DNA of 64,000 bases from Halapricum desulfuricans (GTDB lineage: Archaea > Halobacteriota > Halobacteria > Halobacteriales > Haloarculaceae), in assembly GCF_017094465.1 (NCBI RefSeq), contig NZ_CP064791.1:1922001-1986000 (forward strand). Direction: 5' to 3'. Shown here one piece after another: positions 26,095 to 35,709 of this stretch; the stretch's first letter is position 1; the number at the start of each line of letters is the position of its first letter. The notes beneath the pieces are model-generated. The model made no database searches. It was not told the origin of the DNA and saw only the letters and a program-made list of their open reading frames with translations. The position numbers were made by a program, and so were the translations under genes.

Positions 26095-26603
26095 CGCTGA
26101 CAGGTGCCACAGAGGTTCTCCTCTTTGACGTCGACCTCGCGGACGGTCGGCGAGAAACTCATGACACAGCGCTTGTTGTCGCAGTGTTCGAGTCCGAGCG
26201 TGTGACCGATCTCGTGGACGACCTCCTTGCGGACGCGCTCGGCGAAGACCTCGCCGGAGGAGCGACTCGTGAGCCCCCCGTCGGAGGACGTCTGGAGCCG
26301 ATACGTCGAGATGACCGAGCCGTTGCCGTCGAGATACGCGAGCCCGAAGACGTAGTTACGTCGGCGATAGAAGAGGTCCTCGTCCGTGATTGCGATGTTC
26401 TTCTGGCCGCCGCCGATCTCGCCCGCGAGTTCGATGAACTCCTCGGCCCGATACTGATCGCGATTAGAATCGTACGCGCCGGTCGGCGTCGCCTGCGCGT
26501 CGTGGACAGTCACGTCGCAGTCATAGACAGATCGGAGTCCGGCCGACGCCTCGCGCTTGACCGAGGCGGAGACATCACCGACCGGCACGATGTCAACGTG
26601 CAT
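26082..26603 (-). CDS. amzA: Archaemetzincin (zinc metalloprotease)
   Basis: 173 residues from ATG at 26603 (MHVDIVPVG); an earlier start only adds residues unlike the family. The archaemetzincin motif HEIGHTLGLEHC, continuing to CVMSF and a closing CGTC, gives the metzincin zinc site and a second four-Cys zinc site. A zinc-dependent metalloprotease with unknown natural substrates. Overlaps the glutaredoxin-like gene's end on the opposite strand. Confidence 0.93.
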   Translation of the reverse strand: MHVDIVPVGDVSASVKREASAGLRSVYDCDVTVHDAQATPTGAYDSNRDQYRAEEFIELAGEIGGGQKNIAITDEDLFYRRRNYVFGLAYLDGNGSVISTYRLQTSSDGGLTSRSSGEVFAERVRKEVVHEIGHTLGLEHCDNKRCVMSFSPTVREVDVKEENLCGTCQRQVL

Positions 26604-26692
26604 GTGTCCCGGTATGGGAGACAGGAAAGTGAATGTTACTCCCGCGAGCGGCCACAGCAATCCCTATCAATGAGGCAGCCAAGTAGACAGAT

Positions 26693-27583
26693 ATGTACGC
26701 AGACACGCTCGTGCTCGACGTCGACGGCGTCCTGGTGGACGTCGCAGGGTCCTACCGCCGCGCGATCGTCGAGAGTGTCGAACGGGTCTACGGAGAGACG
26801 ATCGCCCAGTCCGCGATCCAGCAGTTCAAAGACGCCGGTGGATTCAACAACGACTGGGAGCTGACCGACGCCGTCGCGCTGTACGTGCTGGCCGGGCGCG
26901 AGGGCTTTCCGCTGAGCATCGAGACCTTCACCGACCGCATCGCCGCCTCGGGCGGGGGCCTGGTGGCGGCCCAGTCGGTCGTCGACGACGAACTGGACCC
27001 GGCCCCGCGCGAGCGTGTCCTCGGTGCCTGGGACCGCGACCGGCTGCGTGACGTCTTCCAGCAACTGTATCTCGGGGCTGACCTCTACCGGGAGATCGAG
27101 GGCGGCTCGCCCGAACTGCACACCGGCGGATACATCCACGACGAGCCGGTCCTGCTCGACCCGGAGACCCGCGACGAACTGACCGACCGGTTCGACATTG
27201 GGATCCTGACCGGTCGCCCCGCCGCCGAGGCCGACATCGCGCTGGAACGCGTCGGTCTGGACGTGCCCGAGGAGCACCGGTTCACGATGGGCGACTGGGA
27301 GGCTGGCAAGCCCGATCCCGCGGCACTGGTGATGCTCGCGGAGCGACTCGACGGCGCGACGGTCGCGTTCGCCGGCGACACGCTCGACGACATCAGGACG
27401 GCCGAGAACGCCACAGCGGACGATCCCGGCCGGACGTATCACGGGATCGGCGTACTGACCGGCGGGCTCAGCGGGGCGGCCGGCCGGGAGAAGTTCGAGC
27501 GGGCGGGCGCGACAGCGGTGGTCGAATCGGTCAACGACCTCCCGGAGTTGCTGGAACCGGTCGAGGAGACGCCGGCGGACTGA
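26693..27583 (+). CDS. HAD-superfamily hydrolase (TIGR01548-like)
   Basis: 296 residues. HAD motif [12 protein letters not shown] at the N-terminus, motif II/III in [11 protein letters not shown] and [10 protein letters not shown], motif [16 protein letters not shown]. Size is longer than typical phosphoglycolate phosphatases. I associate it with the TIGR01548 HAD group of archaea. Substrate is not known. Transcribed with the F420 reductase gene, 39 bases downstream. Confidence 0.82.
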   Translation: MYADTLVLDVDGVLVDVAGSYRRAIVESVERVYGETIAQSAIQQFKDAGGFNNDWELTDAVALYVLAGREGFPLSIETFTDRIAASGGGLVAAQSVVDDELDPAPRERVLGAWDRDRLRDVFQQLYLGADLYREIEGGSPELHTGGYIHDEPVLLDPETRDELTDRFDIGILTGRPAAEADIALERVGLDVPEEHRFTMGDWEAGKPDPAALVMLAERLDGATVAFAGDTLDDIRTAENATADDPGRTYHGIGVLTGGLSGAAGREKFERAGATAVVESVNDLPELLEPVEETPAD

Positions 27584-27622
27584 TCGCGGAACGCTTAACC
27601 ACCTCTCGGCGAAGGTACGGGT

Positions 27623-28288
27623 ATGCAGATCGCGATACTCGGCGGTACGGGAGACGTTGGCGAGGGACTGGCGTTGCGGTGGGGCTACGACACCGACCAC
27701 GAGGTCATCGTCGGCTCGCGCGACACCGAACGCGCCCGAGAAGCGGCCAGCAGCTACGAGTCGAAACTGGCCGAGCACGGTCGAGACGTAACCATCGAGG
27801 GTGCGAAAAACCCCGAGGCTGCGGCCGGCGCTGACGCGGTCGTCGCGGCGGTCCCGGCGTATCACCTCACAGACACGATCAAAGCGGTCGCCGACAAACT
27901 GGACGACGCGGTGCTCGTCACCCCCGCAGTCGGGATGCAGCGCGACGAGGACGGGTTTCACTACAACCCGCCCAGTGCCGGGAGCGTGACCGCGCTGGCG
28001 GCCGGCGCGGCGCCCGAGGACACCACCGTCGTCGGAGCGTTCCACAATCTCGCGGCCGGTCGGCTAGCGGATCTCGATGACGATCTTGAAATCGACACGC
28101 TGCTCGTCGGCGACGATGACGACGCCAAGGCGACGGTCGCCGATCTAGCCGACGATATCGAGGGACTGCGGCCGCTAGATGCGGGTGGACTCGCGAACGC
28201 CCCCGAGATCGAGGGAATCACGCCGCTGTTGATCAACGTGGCCCAGCACAACGACGGACTGCACGATCTGGGCGTGCGGTTCGAGTAG
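27623..28288 (+). CDS. npdG: F420H2:NADP+ oxidoreductase
   Basis: 221 residues. NADP-binding GGTGDVGEGLALRW at the start and the GSRD motif. The C-terminal GITPLLINVAQHNDGLHDLGVRF matches the Fno/NpdG family that moves hydride between coenzyme F420 and NADP. Follows the HAD gene on the same strand. In haloarchaea it links F420 to the NADP pool. Confidence 0.88.
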   Translation: MQIAILGGTGDVGEGLALRWGYDTDHEVIVGSRDTERAREAASSYESKLAEHGRDVTIEGAKNPEAAAGADAVVAAVPAYHLTDTIKAVADKLDDAVLVTPAVGMQRDEDGFHYNPPSAGSVTALAAGAAPEDTTVVGAFHNLAAGRLADLDDDLEIDTLLVGDDDDAKATVADLADDIEGLRPLDAGGLANAPEIEGITPLLINVAQHNDGLHDLGVRFE

Positions 28289-28391
28289 GTCAGTACCGGG
28301 ACGACCAACCAGACTACAGTCTCAAGAGCCGAATTGCCAGGCCCAGACGCAGCCCGAGGCAAGTGACGAGGTTGTAATAATATTTAATTAG

Positions 28392-28586
28392 ATGGAGCTG
28401 TACGGTTCGAACGTGACAGACCTCGCCCTGGCGGACTGGTTGCTCGCACTGATTCCGGCACCACTGGTTGCCGGGCTCGCCGTGGGCGTCCTCTCGTCGC
28501 TGTCGCTCGCGGCGGCGGTCGGGGCCGGCTCGGTCCCGGCGACGGGGCTGGTCGGATACGCGCTGTTCTACTCCGGACCGCAGTGA
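28392..28586 (+). CDS. Small hydrophobic membrane protein
   Basis: 64 residues from ATG at 28392, or 57 from a GTG at 28413 ([17 protein letters not shown]), which suits leaderless transcription because an AT-rich TAATAATATTTAATTA box lies at 28375-28389. Two hydrophobic stretches: [24 protein letters not shown] and a second weaker one ending at LVGYALFY. I know no function. A T-run at 28622-28628 may end the transcript. Confidence 0.6.
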   Translation: MELYGSNVTDLALADWLLALIPAPLVAGLAVGVLSSLSLAAAVGAGSVPATGLVGYALFYSGPQ

Positions 28587-28653
28587 GGATCGAGTCCACC
28601 AGCCCGCAGGTTGGCCCCCGGTCTTTTTGTGCGAAGTCCGAGACATGATACGT

Positions 28654-30078
28654 ATGTCCGATCCGGCCACTGGAGAGAACGTCGCCGGCGAACGACCGGA
28701 ACCCGAGCCGGAAGGTGTCACCGACGAGACGACGGTCCAGGGCGACGACGTCGAGTTAGAGCGGACGATCGGACTCGTCGGCGGACTCGCGATCGGGATC
28801 GGGACGATGATCGGCGCGGGGATCTTCGTCTTCCCCGGGCTTGCGGCCGAGGAAGCCGGGCTCGCGGCCACACTTTCATTCGGGATTGGCGGGGTGATCG
28901 CGTTGCTCGTGGCGTTGCCGACCTCGGAGTTGGCGACGGCGATGCCCCGTAGCGGGGGTGGCTACTATTTCATTTCCCGGAGCATGGGTACGTCCTACGG
29001 TGCGATCGTCGGCCTGGGGCTGTGGCTCGGGCTCGTGTTCGCCTCGGCGTTTTATCTGGTCGGACTCGGCCACTACATCGTGGCCGTGCTCGCGGAGGTG
29101 GGTGTCGTTCTCACGGGACTGCCGGTCGGCCCCCACGTCATCCTTGGGTTGGTGTTCGGCGCCGGGCTGACGGCCCTGAGCGTCGGCGGGACCGAGAACA
29201 CGGCGAAACTACAGAACGGGATTGTGGTTATCCTCCTCGCAGTCCTCACTGGCTTTCTGACCTACGGCGTCCTCGACGCGGCCGGCGTGTTCGGCCGCCA
29301 ATCCGTCCCCCAGGAGTTCTTCTCACAGGGGCAACTCCCGGTACTGTCCACCGCGGCGCTCGTGTTCACGTCGTATCTGGGGTTCGCGCAGGTCGCGACG
29401 GTCGCCGGCGAGATCAAACAGCCGAGTCGGAACCTCCCACTCGCAATGGTCGGTTCGGTGATCGTGGTCACACTGTTTTACGTGGTGACGATCTTCGTCG
29501 CGACCAGTTCGTTCGGGGCCGACCGTCTCGGTACGTTCGGCGAGACAGCGATGGTCGAGGTCGCCCGCGATCTGCTCGGGTTGCCCGGCGCAGTGATGAT
29601 CCTCATTGCCGGGTTGCTGGCGACCTTTTCCAGTGCGAACGCCTCGATCCTTAGCGCCTCCCGGTCGGTGTACGCGCTGAGCCGGGACGCGTTGCTCCCC
29701 CGGTGGGCCAGCAAGATCAATCTCAAGTACGGGACGCCCCACATCGCCCTGGGAATGGCCGGCGGGCCGATCCTCGTCCTCGTGGCGACCGACCAGGTCG
29801 AGATCCTCGCGGAAGTCGCCTCGTTCCTCCACCTGGTGATGTACGCACTGATCTGTGTGGCGCTACTTGTCCTCCGTCGGCGCGACCCGCCGTGGTACGA
29901 TCCGAGCTTTCGGATCCCCGGGTATCCCGCGGTGCCGATTCTCGGCGCGCTCGCCAGCGCCGGACTGATCGCCTTCATGAATCCCGCCTCGATCGTGATC
30001 GGCGTCGCGGTCATGGGCGGGTCGTACCTGTGGTATCGCTACTACGCGACCGACGTGAAGCTCAAAGGAGACGTCTGA
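28654..30078 (+). CDS. APC-family amino-acid permease
   Basis: 474 residues from ATG at 28654 (28645 is an alternative). Acidic N-terminus of about 45 residues, then [19 protein letters not shown], the APC first-helix motif, and about 12 TM segments. Overlaps the start of the UspA gene operon by being 2 bases upstream. APC transporter plus Usp protein pairs are common in haloarchaea, and the soluble partner is thought to regulate uptake. Substrate unknown. Confidence 0.9.
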   Translation: MSDPATGENVAGERPEPEPEGVTDETTVQGDDVELERTIGLVGGLAIGIGTMIGAGIFVFPGLAAEEAGLAATLSFGIGGVIALLVALPTSELATAMPRSGGGYYFISRSMGTSYGAIVGLGLWLGLVFASAFYLVGLGHYIVAVLAEVGVVLTGLPVGPHVILGLVFGAGLTALSVGGTENTAKLQNGIVVILLAVLTGFLTYGVLDAAGVFGRQSVPQEFFSQGQLPVLSTAALVFTSYLGFAQVATVAGEIKQPSRNLPLAMVGSVIVVTLFYVVTIFVATSSFGADRLGTFGETAMVEVARDLLGLPGAVMILIAGLLATFSSANASILSASRSVYALSRDALLPRWASKINLKYGTPHIALGMAGGPILVLVATDQVEILAEVASFLHLVMYALICVALLVLRRRDPPWYDPSFRIPGYPAVPILGALASAGLIAFMNPASIVIGVAVMGGSYLWYRYYATDVKLKGDV

Positions 30079-30080
30079 CC

Positions 30081-30821
30081 ATGACAGAACGACCATCAGT
30101 ACTCGTCCCGATCCGCGTCCTCGAAGGCGAATCGATCCCCGACGGCGTGCCGAAGTTGCTTGCCGACGCCCACGTCGTCCTGCTGGGGTATCACGTCATC
30201 CCCGAACAGACCGCACCGGGGCAGGCCCAGATGCAGTTCGAAGAGCGGGCAACTGCCCGCATGGACGAACTCGAAGCACTCTTCGAGGAAGCCGGCGCGA
30301 CGGTCGGGCGGCGGCTGGTATTCACCCACCAGGCCCAGAAGACGATCAACCGTCTCAGTCACGAGGAGGACTGTCTGGCCGTCCTCATCCCGGATACGGT
30401 CGCGGAGATGGACGACGTCCTCGTGGCCGTCCGCGGGACCGTCGGAATCGACCGGCTCGCCCGGGTTGTCGACGGCGTCTTCGCCGGGACCGACGCGACG
30501 GTGACGCTGTATCACGTCGCTCGCGAGGGCGAGAGTGAGGCGGACGCCCAGACGCTACTGGACGGGCTAGCCGACAGACTGACCGACAACGGGTTCGACG
30601 ACGACCGCATCCAGACCCGGATCGAGCGCGAACAGGACCCGGTCGATGCGATCATCGACGCGACGGTCGACTTCGACGCGCTCGTGATGGGTGAATCCGA
30701 TCCCACGCTATCGACGTTCGTCTTCGGCCTGCCGGCCGACCAGGTGGCCGAGCAGTTCCTCGGACCGGTGTTCGTGGTACAGCGGGAACGACCCGAGAGC
30801 GACGAGGAACAAGCGGAGTGA
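30081..30821 (+). CDS. UspA-domain protein paired with APC permease
   Basis: 246 residues, two Usp-like halves: first SVLVPIRVLEGESIPDG with VVLLGYHV, second YHVAREGESEADAQ and FDALVMGESDPTLSTF near the end, where the ATP-binding GES-type motif is expected. Begins 2 bases after the permease stop, so the two are one transcript. Probably an ATP- or stress-responsive regulator of the permease. Confidence 0.85.
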   Translation: MTERPSVLVPIRVLEGESIPDGVPKLLADAHVVLLGYHVIPEQTAPGQAQMQFEERATARMDELEALFEEAGATVGRRLVFTHQAQKTINRLSHEEDCLAVLIPDTVAEMDDVLVAVRGTVGIDRLARVVDGVFAGTDATVTLYHVAREGESEADAQTLLDGLADRLTDNGFDDDRIQTRIEREQDPVDAIIDATVDFDALVMGESDPTLSTFVFGLPADQVAEQFLGPVFVVQRERPESDEEQAE

Positions 30822-30883
30822 CGAGTAGACTGCGGCCGACGGCCGTACGCTCCTCGGACGCGAGGAGACGCGAGCGCAAAAGT

Positions 30884-32284
30884 TCAGTCACCGAATGGAT
30901 TGCCGCCGCCACCCATACCGCCCATGCCGCCGCCACCGCCGCCCTGTTGCATCTGTTTCATCATCCGTTCCATGTCGGCGTCGCCCATCCCCTGGAACTG
31001 TTTGAGGGTCCGCTCCATCATCTTGTGCTGTTCGAGCAGTTCGCGGATTCGGTCTTCGGGTTTCCCGGAACCACGGGCGATGCGCTCGATGCGCGACTTG
31101 CCGACCACTCGAGGGTTCTCCATCTCGCCTTCGGTCATCGAGTCCATGATGACCTGGAAGTCTCGCATCCGCTCTTCGGTGACATCCATGGCGTCGTCGG
31201 GGAGCTGGTCCATCATCCCGCCGCCCATCCCGGGGATCATGTCCATCACCTGATCGAGCGGCCCCATGTTGTTCATCGCCTCCATCTGCTTTTGCATGTC
31301 GTAGAGGGTGAACTCCCCCTCCATCATGTCCTCGGGGTCCCAGTCGTCCTCGTCGTCCTGGGTCTGCTCCATCGCACGCTCGACGCGCTCGGTCAGTTGC
31401 TTGAGATCGCCCATCCCGAGCAGCCGGGAGATGAACCCGTCCGGTTCGAAGCGCTCGATGTCCTGGACCGTCTCGCCGGTCCCGAGGAACGCGATCGTCG
31501 AGTCGGTCTCGTCGACGGCCGCGAGCGCGCCCCCACCTTTCGCAGTCCCGTCGAGTTTGGTGATGGCGACCCCGTCGATGCCGATCGCCTCCTGGAAGTC
31601 CGCGGCCTGTGACTTGGCGGACTGGCCCATCGCGGCGTCGAGCACCAGCAGATTGCGGTCGGGCTTGACTTCCGCTTCGATGCGCTCGATCTGTGCGATC
31701 AGTTCCTCGTTGAGGCCGTCCCGACCGGCGGTGTCGACGATCCGTACGTCGGCGCTCTCGGTCGCGTCCAGTCCCTCGCGGGCGATCTTGACGGGGTCGT
31801 CGGCGTCGGGGTCGCCGTAGAACTCGACCTCCGCGTTTTCGGCCATCTGTTTGGCCTGGTCGTAGGCACCGGGGCGGTCGGTGTCAGTCTGGATGATCGC
31901 CGGGCGCAGTCCTTTCGTCGAGAACCACCACGCCATCTTCGCCGCGGTGGTGGTCTTCCCCGACCCGTAGAGGCCGGCGAGCATGATCGTCTGTGATTCG
32001 AGTGGGAGGTCGGTCGATTCGCCGACGAGTTCCACGAGTTCCTCGTAGACGATCCGCAGCACCCAGTCGCGCGCGGACGTGCCGGCCGGCGGTTCCTCCT
32101 GTAGCGCGCGGGATTTGATGTCGTCCGAGAGCCCCATCACGAGGTCGACGTCGACGTCCGCCTGCAGGAGCGAGCGCTGAATCTCCTTGACGACGGCGTC
32201 GACGTCTTCCTCGTCGATGCGGGACTTGCCCCGGAGGTCGTCCAGGGCCCCGCGTAGCGATTGGCCGAGATCGTCGAGTACCAT
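30884..32284 (-). CDS. srp54: Signal recognition particle 54 kDa protein
   Basis: 466 residues from ATG at 32284 ([16 protein letters not shown]); a longer frame upstream is ignored. N domain four-helix bundle, G domain with [19 protein letters not shown] and TKLDGTAKG, then the M domain rich in Met, and a Gly/Met/Asp tail ([19 protein letters not shown]). GTPase that binds signal sequences and the SRP RNA and delivers ribosomes to the Sec translocon. The 33 bp before its start and the diverging OCD gene share a promoter region. Confidence 0.96.
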   Translation of the reverse strand: MVLDDLGQSLRGALDDLRGKSRIDEEDVDAVVKEIQRSLLQADVDVDLVMGLSDDIKSRALQEEPPAGTSARDWVLRIVYEELVELVGESTDLPLESQTIMLAGLYGSGKTTTAAKMAWWFSTKGLRPAIIQTDTDRPGAYDQAKQMAENAEVEFYGDPDADDPVKIAREGLDATESADVRIVDTAGRDGLNEELIAQIERIEAEVKPDRNLLVLDAAMGQSAKSQAADFQEAIGIDGVAITKLDGTAKGGGALAAVDETDSTIAFLGTGETVQDIERFEPDGFISRLLGMGDLKQLTERVERAMEQTQDDEDDWDPEDMMEGEFTLYDMQKQMEAMNNMGPLDQVMDMIPGMGGGMMDQLPDDAMDVTEERMRDFQVIMDSMTEGEMENPRVVGKSRIERIARGSGKPEDRIRELLEQHKMMERTLKQFQGMGDADMERMMKQMQQGGGGGGMGGMGGGGNPFGD

Positions 32285-32414
32285 TTGCGTCTCGATAGGT
32301 GATTGGGGCGGTAAAGCCTTTTTGTCGGCGCTGTTGGTCGCGTTGCGTGACCGAATCTCCGTACGGCCAGTGGAACAGGCGTACTGATAAGGGGTTCCCG
32401 GACGACCGCCCGGT

Positions 32415-33410
32415 ATGCAGACGCGCTTGCTGCCGGCGGCGGTCGTCACCGAGCGGACAGCGATCACGGACGTCGTCGACGCCGTCGAGGACGCCTTCGC
32501 CGCCTATGCCCGCGGGGACGTTCAAATGCCTGCCAAATCATACATCGACCTCCCGCAGTACAACGGCGATTTCCGGTCGATGCCCGCGTATCTCGATGCC
32601 GGTGACTGGGACGCCGCGGCGGTCAAGTGGGTCAACGTCCACCCCGACAACGAGGCGCAGTTCGGTCTCCCAACGGTGATGGGAACGATCGTCTACTCCG
32701 ACCCGGAGACGGCCTTCCCGCTGGCGCTGATCGACGGGACGACGGTGACCCGGCTTCGAACCGGCTCGGCCGCGGCCGTTGCGACCAGACACCTCGCACG
32801 CGAGGACGCGAGTTCGCTGGGACTGGTCGGTGCAGGTACACAGGCGTACACCCAACTGGAAGCGATCGCCACGGTCCGGGACATCGAGGAGGTCGTCGTC
32901 TCAGACGTCGACAGCGAGGCCGTCGCCGAATTCGTCGGGGCGTTCGAGGACCGGTTTGCCGTCCGCGAGGGGTCGATCGACGAGGCGGCCGCCTGCGATG
33001 TCGTTTCGACGCTGACACCCGTCCAGCAGCCGATCGTCACCGAGGTCGGGCCCGACACCCACGTCAACGCGATGGGCGCGGACGCCGCTGGAAAACACGA
33101 GATCGCCGACGACGTGCTCGGGGAGGCGACGCTGGTGATCGACGATTACGAACAGTGCACCCACTCCGGTGAGATCAACGTCCCCTGGAGCGAGGGGTTG
33201 CTGGACGAGGAGGACATCTACGCGGAACTGGGCGAGATCGTCGTCGACGCGAAACCGGGCCGCGGCGAGGCCGGTGGCCCCGAAGGCGTGACGGTCTTCG
33301 ACTCCACGGGGTTGGCGATCCAGGACGTCGCCGCCGCGCACGTCGCCTACGAACACGCCGAAGAGGCCGACGCCGGAACGCCGTTCAATCTGGTCGGAAC
33401 CGACGTGTAG
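32415..33410 (+). CDS. Ornithine cyclodeaminase / alanine dehydrogenase family enzyme
   Basis: 331 residues of the OCD/mu-crystallin family. [10 protein letters not shown] and [10 protein letters not shown] near the N-terminus, then a Rossmann region [16 protein letters not shown] for NAD(P). [19 protein letters not shown] continues the fold. The subgroup (ornithine cyclodeaminase, archaeal alanine dehydrogenase or another amino-acid dehydrogenase) is not decided by sequence; archaeal members often are alanine dehydrogenases. Diverges from srp54. Confidence 0.88.
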   Translation: MQTRLLPAAVVTERTAITDVVDAVEDAFAAYARGDVQMPAKSYIDLPQYNGDFRSMPAYLDAGDWDAAAVKWVNVHPDNEAQFGLPTVMGTIVYSDPETAFPLALIDGTTVTRLRTGSAAAVATRHLAREDASSLGLVGAGTQAYTQLEAIATVRDIEEVVVSDVDSEAVAEFVGAFEDRFAVREGSIDEAAACDVVSTLTPVQQPIVTEVGPDTHVNAMGADAAGKHEIADDVLGEATLVIDDYEQCTHSGEINVPWSEGLLDEEDIYAELGEIVVDAKPGRGEAGGPEGVTVFDSTGLAIQDVAAAHVAYEHAEEADAGTPFNLVGTDV

Positions 33411-33433
33411 TGGCATCTACCGGTGTCGGGAAT

Positions 33434-35620
33434 TCAATCGACAGCCATCCTGACGTCAGTTACCTCGAAGCGGGCGCCGCCGTCGTCGCCCGTCGTCGCG
33501 GCGATCTGCCAGCCGTGCGAGACGGCGATCTGGCGGACGCTCGCCAGCCCGAAGCCGCTCCCCTCCTCGCTGGTCGTGTAGCCGGCCTCGAAGACCCGGT
33601 CGCGTTCTGATTCGGGGATGCCGGGGCCGTCGTCCTCGACGTAGAACCCGTTGGGCAGGGCCCCGACCGTGACAGTCACCTCGTCGCCGCCGTGATCGAA
33701 GGTGTTCTTCAGGAGGTTCTCCAGCAGCCGCTTGAGCGCCGTCTCGTCGGCCTGAATCCTCCCGTCAGACTGTATCGCGAGCGTCGCGTCCTCGCTTTCG
33801 AGGCCGACCCACACCGACTCGACGGCGTCGACGAGCGAGACCGATCGAACGTCGGTCACGATCTCGGCTTCCCGGAGGACGCTAGAGAGATCACCGATCA
33901 GTTCGTCTAGCCGCCCGAGGGCGGTTTCGGCCGCGTCGAGGTGGTCGCCATCGCCCGTCTCACGGAACAGTTCGAGTCGCCCGCGTGCAGTCTCGAGGGG
34001 CGTACGCAGGTCGTGAGAGAGGACGCTGCCGAAGTGTTCGAACTGTTCGAGCTGCTGTCGAAGCTGTCGCTCCCGGCGCTTTCGCTCGGTGATGTCCCGT
34101 CCGATACCGGCCACTCCGAGAACGGTCCCGTCCGCGTCGACGATCCGGCGCTTGCGGAACTCGTATGGGATCGTCCGCCCGTCGCTGGTCACGAGTTCGG
34201 CCTCGATTCGCGATTCCCCTTCGGCGAGAGCCTGCTCGATATCGGCGGCGATCCGCCGTCCGTCGGCCTCCGCGAACAGCTCGGCCGGCTCCATCGTGAG
34301 CAGCTCCTGGCGGCTGTAGCCGGTCACCTCGACCGCTCGGTCGGTCACCAGCTCGAAGTTCCCCTCCGGGTCAATGACATAGAAGATGTCCTCCAGGAGG
34401 TTGAGCGCCGTCTGTAGCTTGTCGTGGGCGTCGTCCAGGCGCGCCTGGGCCTCGTAGGCCTCAGTCCGGTCTTCGACGACCTGCAGGAAACCGCGGTGGC
34501 GGTCGTCACCGTCACGGACCGCCGAAATCGTCACGTTGGCCGGGAACTGCGAACCGTCCTCGCGGACCCGTGGCCCTTCGACCGTCGTCGTGCCGTCGTC
34601 CAGCGCGTCCGCGAGAAGGTGGTCCGGGTATGCCTCGTTGCGGTTGTCGGGGTAAAACGTCGAGACGTGCTCGCCGATGATCTCCGAGCCGTCGTATCCG
34701 GTGATCCGCTCGGCCCCGTCGTTCCAGCTCGTGATGTACCCGTCCGGATCGAGCGTGAAGATGGCGTACTCCTCGACGGCCTCAACGAACAGCTCGAACT
34801 GCGATTGATCGCGCGTTCGGTCCTGCGTTTCGGCTACGTCCCGAACGAGACAGATCATCGCGTCCGCGTCGGTGTACGCGAGGACGTGATCGACGACGAT
34901 TTCCTCGCCGTCGGCGGTCCGATGAACGGATTCGCCCGTCCAGCGACCCGTCTCGGGAACGCTCGGCAGGATCTCGTCGCAGACCTGTTCGACATGAGCG
35001 TCCGGATACAGGATCTCCCAGTGCTCGCCGACCAGCTCCGCGCGGTCGTAGCCGTAGATCTCGGCGTAAGCTGAATTGACATACCGGAACCGTCCGTGTT
35101 CGTCGAGGAGACCGATCCCCTCTCGGGCGGTCTCCATCGCCCGATAACTGTTCTGGACCTCCTGTTCGGCACGATGCCGACGAACGACGTTGGTAACCCG
35201 GTTGGCCAAGACGGCGTACTGATCGGTCCCGGACTGCTTCCGGAGATAGTCCGTCACCCCGCGGGAGATCGCCTCGCTGGCGATCCCCTCGCTCCCCTTC
35301 CCGGTAAACAGGATGAACGGAAGATCCGAGAACTCCTCGCGAACCACGTCCAGCAGGGCCAGGCCGTCCATCCCCGGCATGTCGTAGTCGCTGACGACAC
35401 AGTCGATCCGCGGACCCTGGTCGAGACGGTCGAGGGCGTCGCTGGCGCTGGTCACGGTTTCGACGTCGAGGGCGTCTTCCTCGCGTTCCATATACACGCC
35501 CGCAACCTCGGCGAAGTCGGGCTCGTCGTCGACGTGCAACACCCTGATCGACGCCTGGCCGTTCAGTTCCGCCAGCGCCTCCAGTAGCGGGGGTGGCTGA
35601 GAGGGGGATTGTGTCGGCAT
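33434..35620 (-). CDS. Receiver-PAS-PAS-PAS hybrid histidine kinase
   Basis: 728 residues from ATG at 35620. Receiver domain about 25-140 with phospho-acceptor Asp78 in VVSDYDMPGMDG; three PAS domains about 155-520; then HisKA with SHDLRTPLE near 540 and a HATPase with LLENLLKNTFDHGG and EEGSGFGLASV. No TM helix, so cytoplasmic. Haloarchaeal kinases of this type pair with unlinked output regulators; the stimulus is unknown. Monocistronic by spacing. Confidence 0.92.
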   Translation of the reverse strand: MPTQSPSQPPPLLEALAELNGQASIRVLHVDDEPDFAEVAGVYMEREEDALDVETVTSASDALDRLDQGPRIDCVVSDYDMPGMDGLALLDVVREEFSDLPFILFTGKGSEGIASEAISRGVTDYLRKQSGTDQYAVLANRVTNVVRRHRAEQEVQNSYRAMETAREGIGLLDEHGRFRYVNSAYAEIYGYDRAELVGEHWEILYPDAHVEQVCDEILPSVPETGRWTGESVHRTADGEEIVVDHVLAYTDADAMICLVRDVAETQDRTRDQSQFELFVEAVEEYAIFTLDPDGYITSWNDGAERITGYDGSEIIGEHVSTFYPDNRNEAYPDHLLADALDDGTTTVEGPRVREDGSQFPANVTISAVRDGDDRHRGFLQVVEDRTEAYEAQARLDDAHDKLQTALNLLEDIFYVIDPEGNFELVTDRAVEVTGYSRQELLTMEPAELFAEADGRRIAADIEQALAEGESRIEAELVTSDGRTIPYEFRKRRIVDADGTVLGVAGIGRDITERKRRERQLRQQLEQFEHFGSVLSHDLRTPLETARGRLELFRETGDGDHLDAAETALGRLDELIGDLSSVLREAEIVTDVRSVSLVDAVESVWVGLESEDATLAIQSDGRIQADETALKRLLENLLKNTFDHGGDEVTVTVGALPNGFYVEDDGPGIPESERDRVFEAGYTTSEEGSGFGLASVRQIAVSHGWQIAATTGDDGGARFEVTDVRMAVD

Positions 35621-35709
35621 ACGACGTTCACTGCCCGGAAGATAGGACTCGACGTACAAGTGTTCCGGGGCCGACAAGCGGTCAGCGACCGTCGCGTGTG
35701 GCCCGCCTG

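Noticed and set aside
26636-28045. 469-codon open frame antisense to the HAD and F420 reductase genes
   Set aside because: Spans two confident genes on the other strand and shows no domain.
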